Positions 50,164 to 50,220 of a DNA stretch of 50,220 nucleotides are shown here, one piece after another; the stretch's first letter is position 1, and the number at the start of each line of letters is the position of its first letter. The DNA lies in NCBI GenBank assembly GCA_019359015.1, contig JAHHID010000058.1, positions 1 through 50,220 of the forward strand, read 5' to 3'. The notes beneath the pieces are model-generated. The model worked only from the letters and a program-made list of their open reading frames with translations. It ran no database searches and was not told where the DNA came from. The position numbers were made by a program, and so were the translations under genes. The stretch is from Spirirestis rafaelensis WJT71-NPBG6 (GTDB lineage: Bacteria > Cyanobacteriota > Cyanobacteriia > Cyanobacteriales > Nostocaceae).

Positions 50164-50220
50164 ATGCCATACTCTAGCAGCCTCACAGACGAAGAGTGGA
50201 TAATCCTAGAACCCCTACTG
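50164..50220 (+). mobile_element. Start of an IS4/IS5-type transposase gene (runs off the window)
   Basis: Nineteen codons from the ATG read MPYSSSLTDEEWIILEPLL, the typical N-terminus of IS5-group transposases (the SLTDEEWxxxxPLL block of the DUF4096 domain). The rest, including the DDE catalytic residues, lies outside the window. The left terminal inverted repeat should be between about 50100 and 50160 but cannot be fixed without the other end. Confidence 0.75.

Overview
The window looks like chromosomal DNA of a filamentous, probably heterocyst-forming (Nostocales-type) cyanobacterium. This rests on very frequent HIP1 octamers (GCGATCGC), many short tandem heptanucleotide repeats, small palindromic dispersed repeats, and genes typical of the group: ndhM, a NarM-like protein, CtpB-type protease, a PEP-CTERM tail, CHAT/TPR, EACC1 and KaiC-like proteins. 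The genus cannot be fixed from the sequence alone.

Layout. 1-3.3 kb: the 3' end of a group II intron lies antisense in a rhodanese gene, which it breaks; then come a DUF6220 membrane protein, a divergent LuxR regulator, and a PsiE / NarM-like / DJ-1 run. 3.7-10.6 kb: a cluster joining phosphothreonine-reading FHA domains to proteases (FHA-PrsW and CHAT-FHA), with an acidic unknown protein and a zinc-ribbon PP2C phosphatase. 11.3-19.4 kb: phytase-like esterase, ndhM, a 93-aa conserved-looking protein, a NarL-type response regulator, a GT2 glycosyltransferase, ctpB and a YdcF-like protein. 19.5-23.1 kb: a repeat-rich accessory island with EACC1, a CHAT-TPR protein that has lost most of its STAND ATPase, a 21-bp heptad-coding minisatellite and several palindromic repeats.

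23.1-28.4 kb: recJ carrying a low-complexity insertion, a GNAT acetyltransferase, a PD-(D/E)XK Fe-S nuclease, a small membrane protein and def. 28.6-31.6 kb: an operon of a double-domain KaiC-like ATPase, a degenerate receiver and a histidine kinase with a pseudo-receiver. 31.7-38.4 kb: a small protein beside a WD40 gene remnant, a LysR regulator with a TrpD-like enzyme, a PF10118-type hydrolase and a two-partner-secretion exoprotein. 38.5-50.2 kb: a MITE-like element, a PEP-CTERM remnant, a degenerate metallo-beta-lactamase-fold protein next to panD, ppa, a DUF362 protein, aspA, pgsA, a CSP41-like SDR, two exopolysaccharide-type transferases, and the start of an IS transposase running off the right edge.

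Recurring theme. Dispersed or low-complexity repeats of the kind found between genes also occur in frame inside coding sequences (CHAT-TPR, recJ, probably the sugar transferase N-terminus, perhaps the PgsA tail), and a group II intron has broken another gene. The strongest candidates for unusual biology are the FHA/protease/phosphatase cluster, the EACC1-CHAT-TPR locus with its heptad minisatellite, and the KaiC-like/pseudo-receiver operon. No rRNA, tRNA or CRISPR array was recognised.
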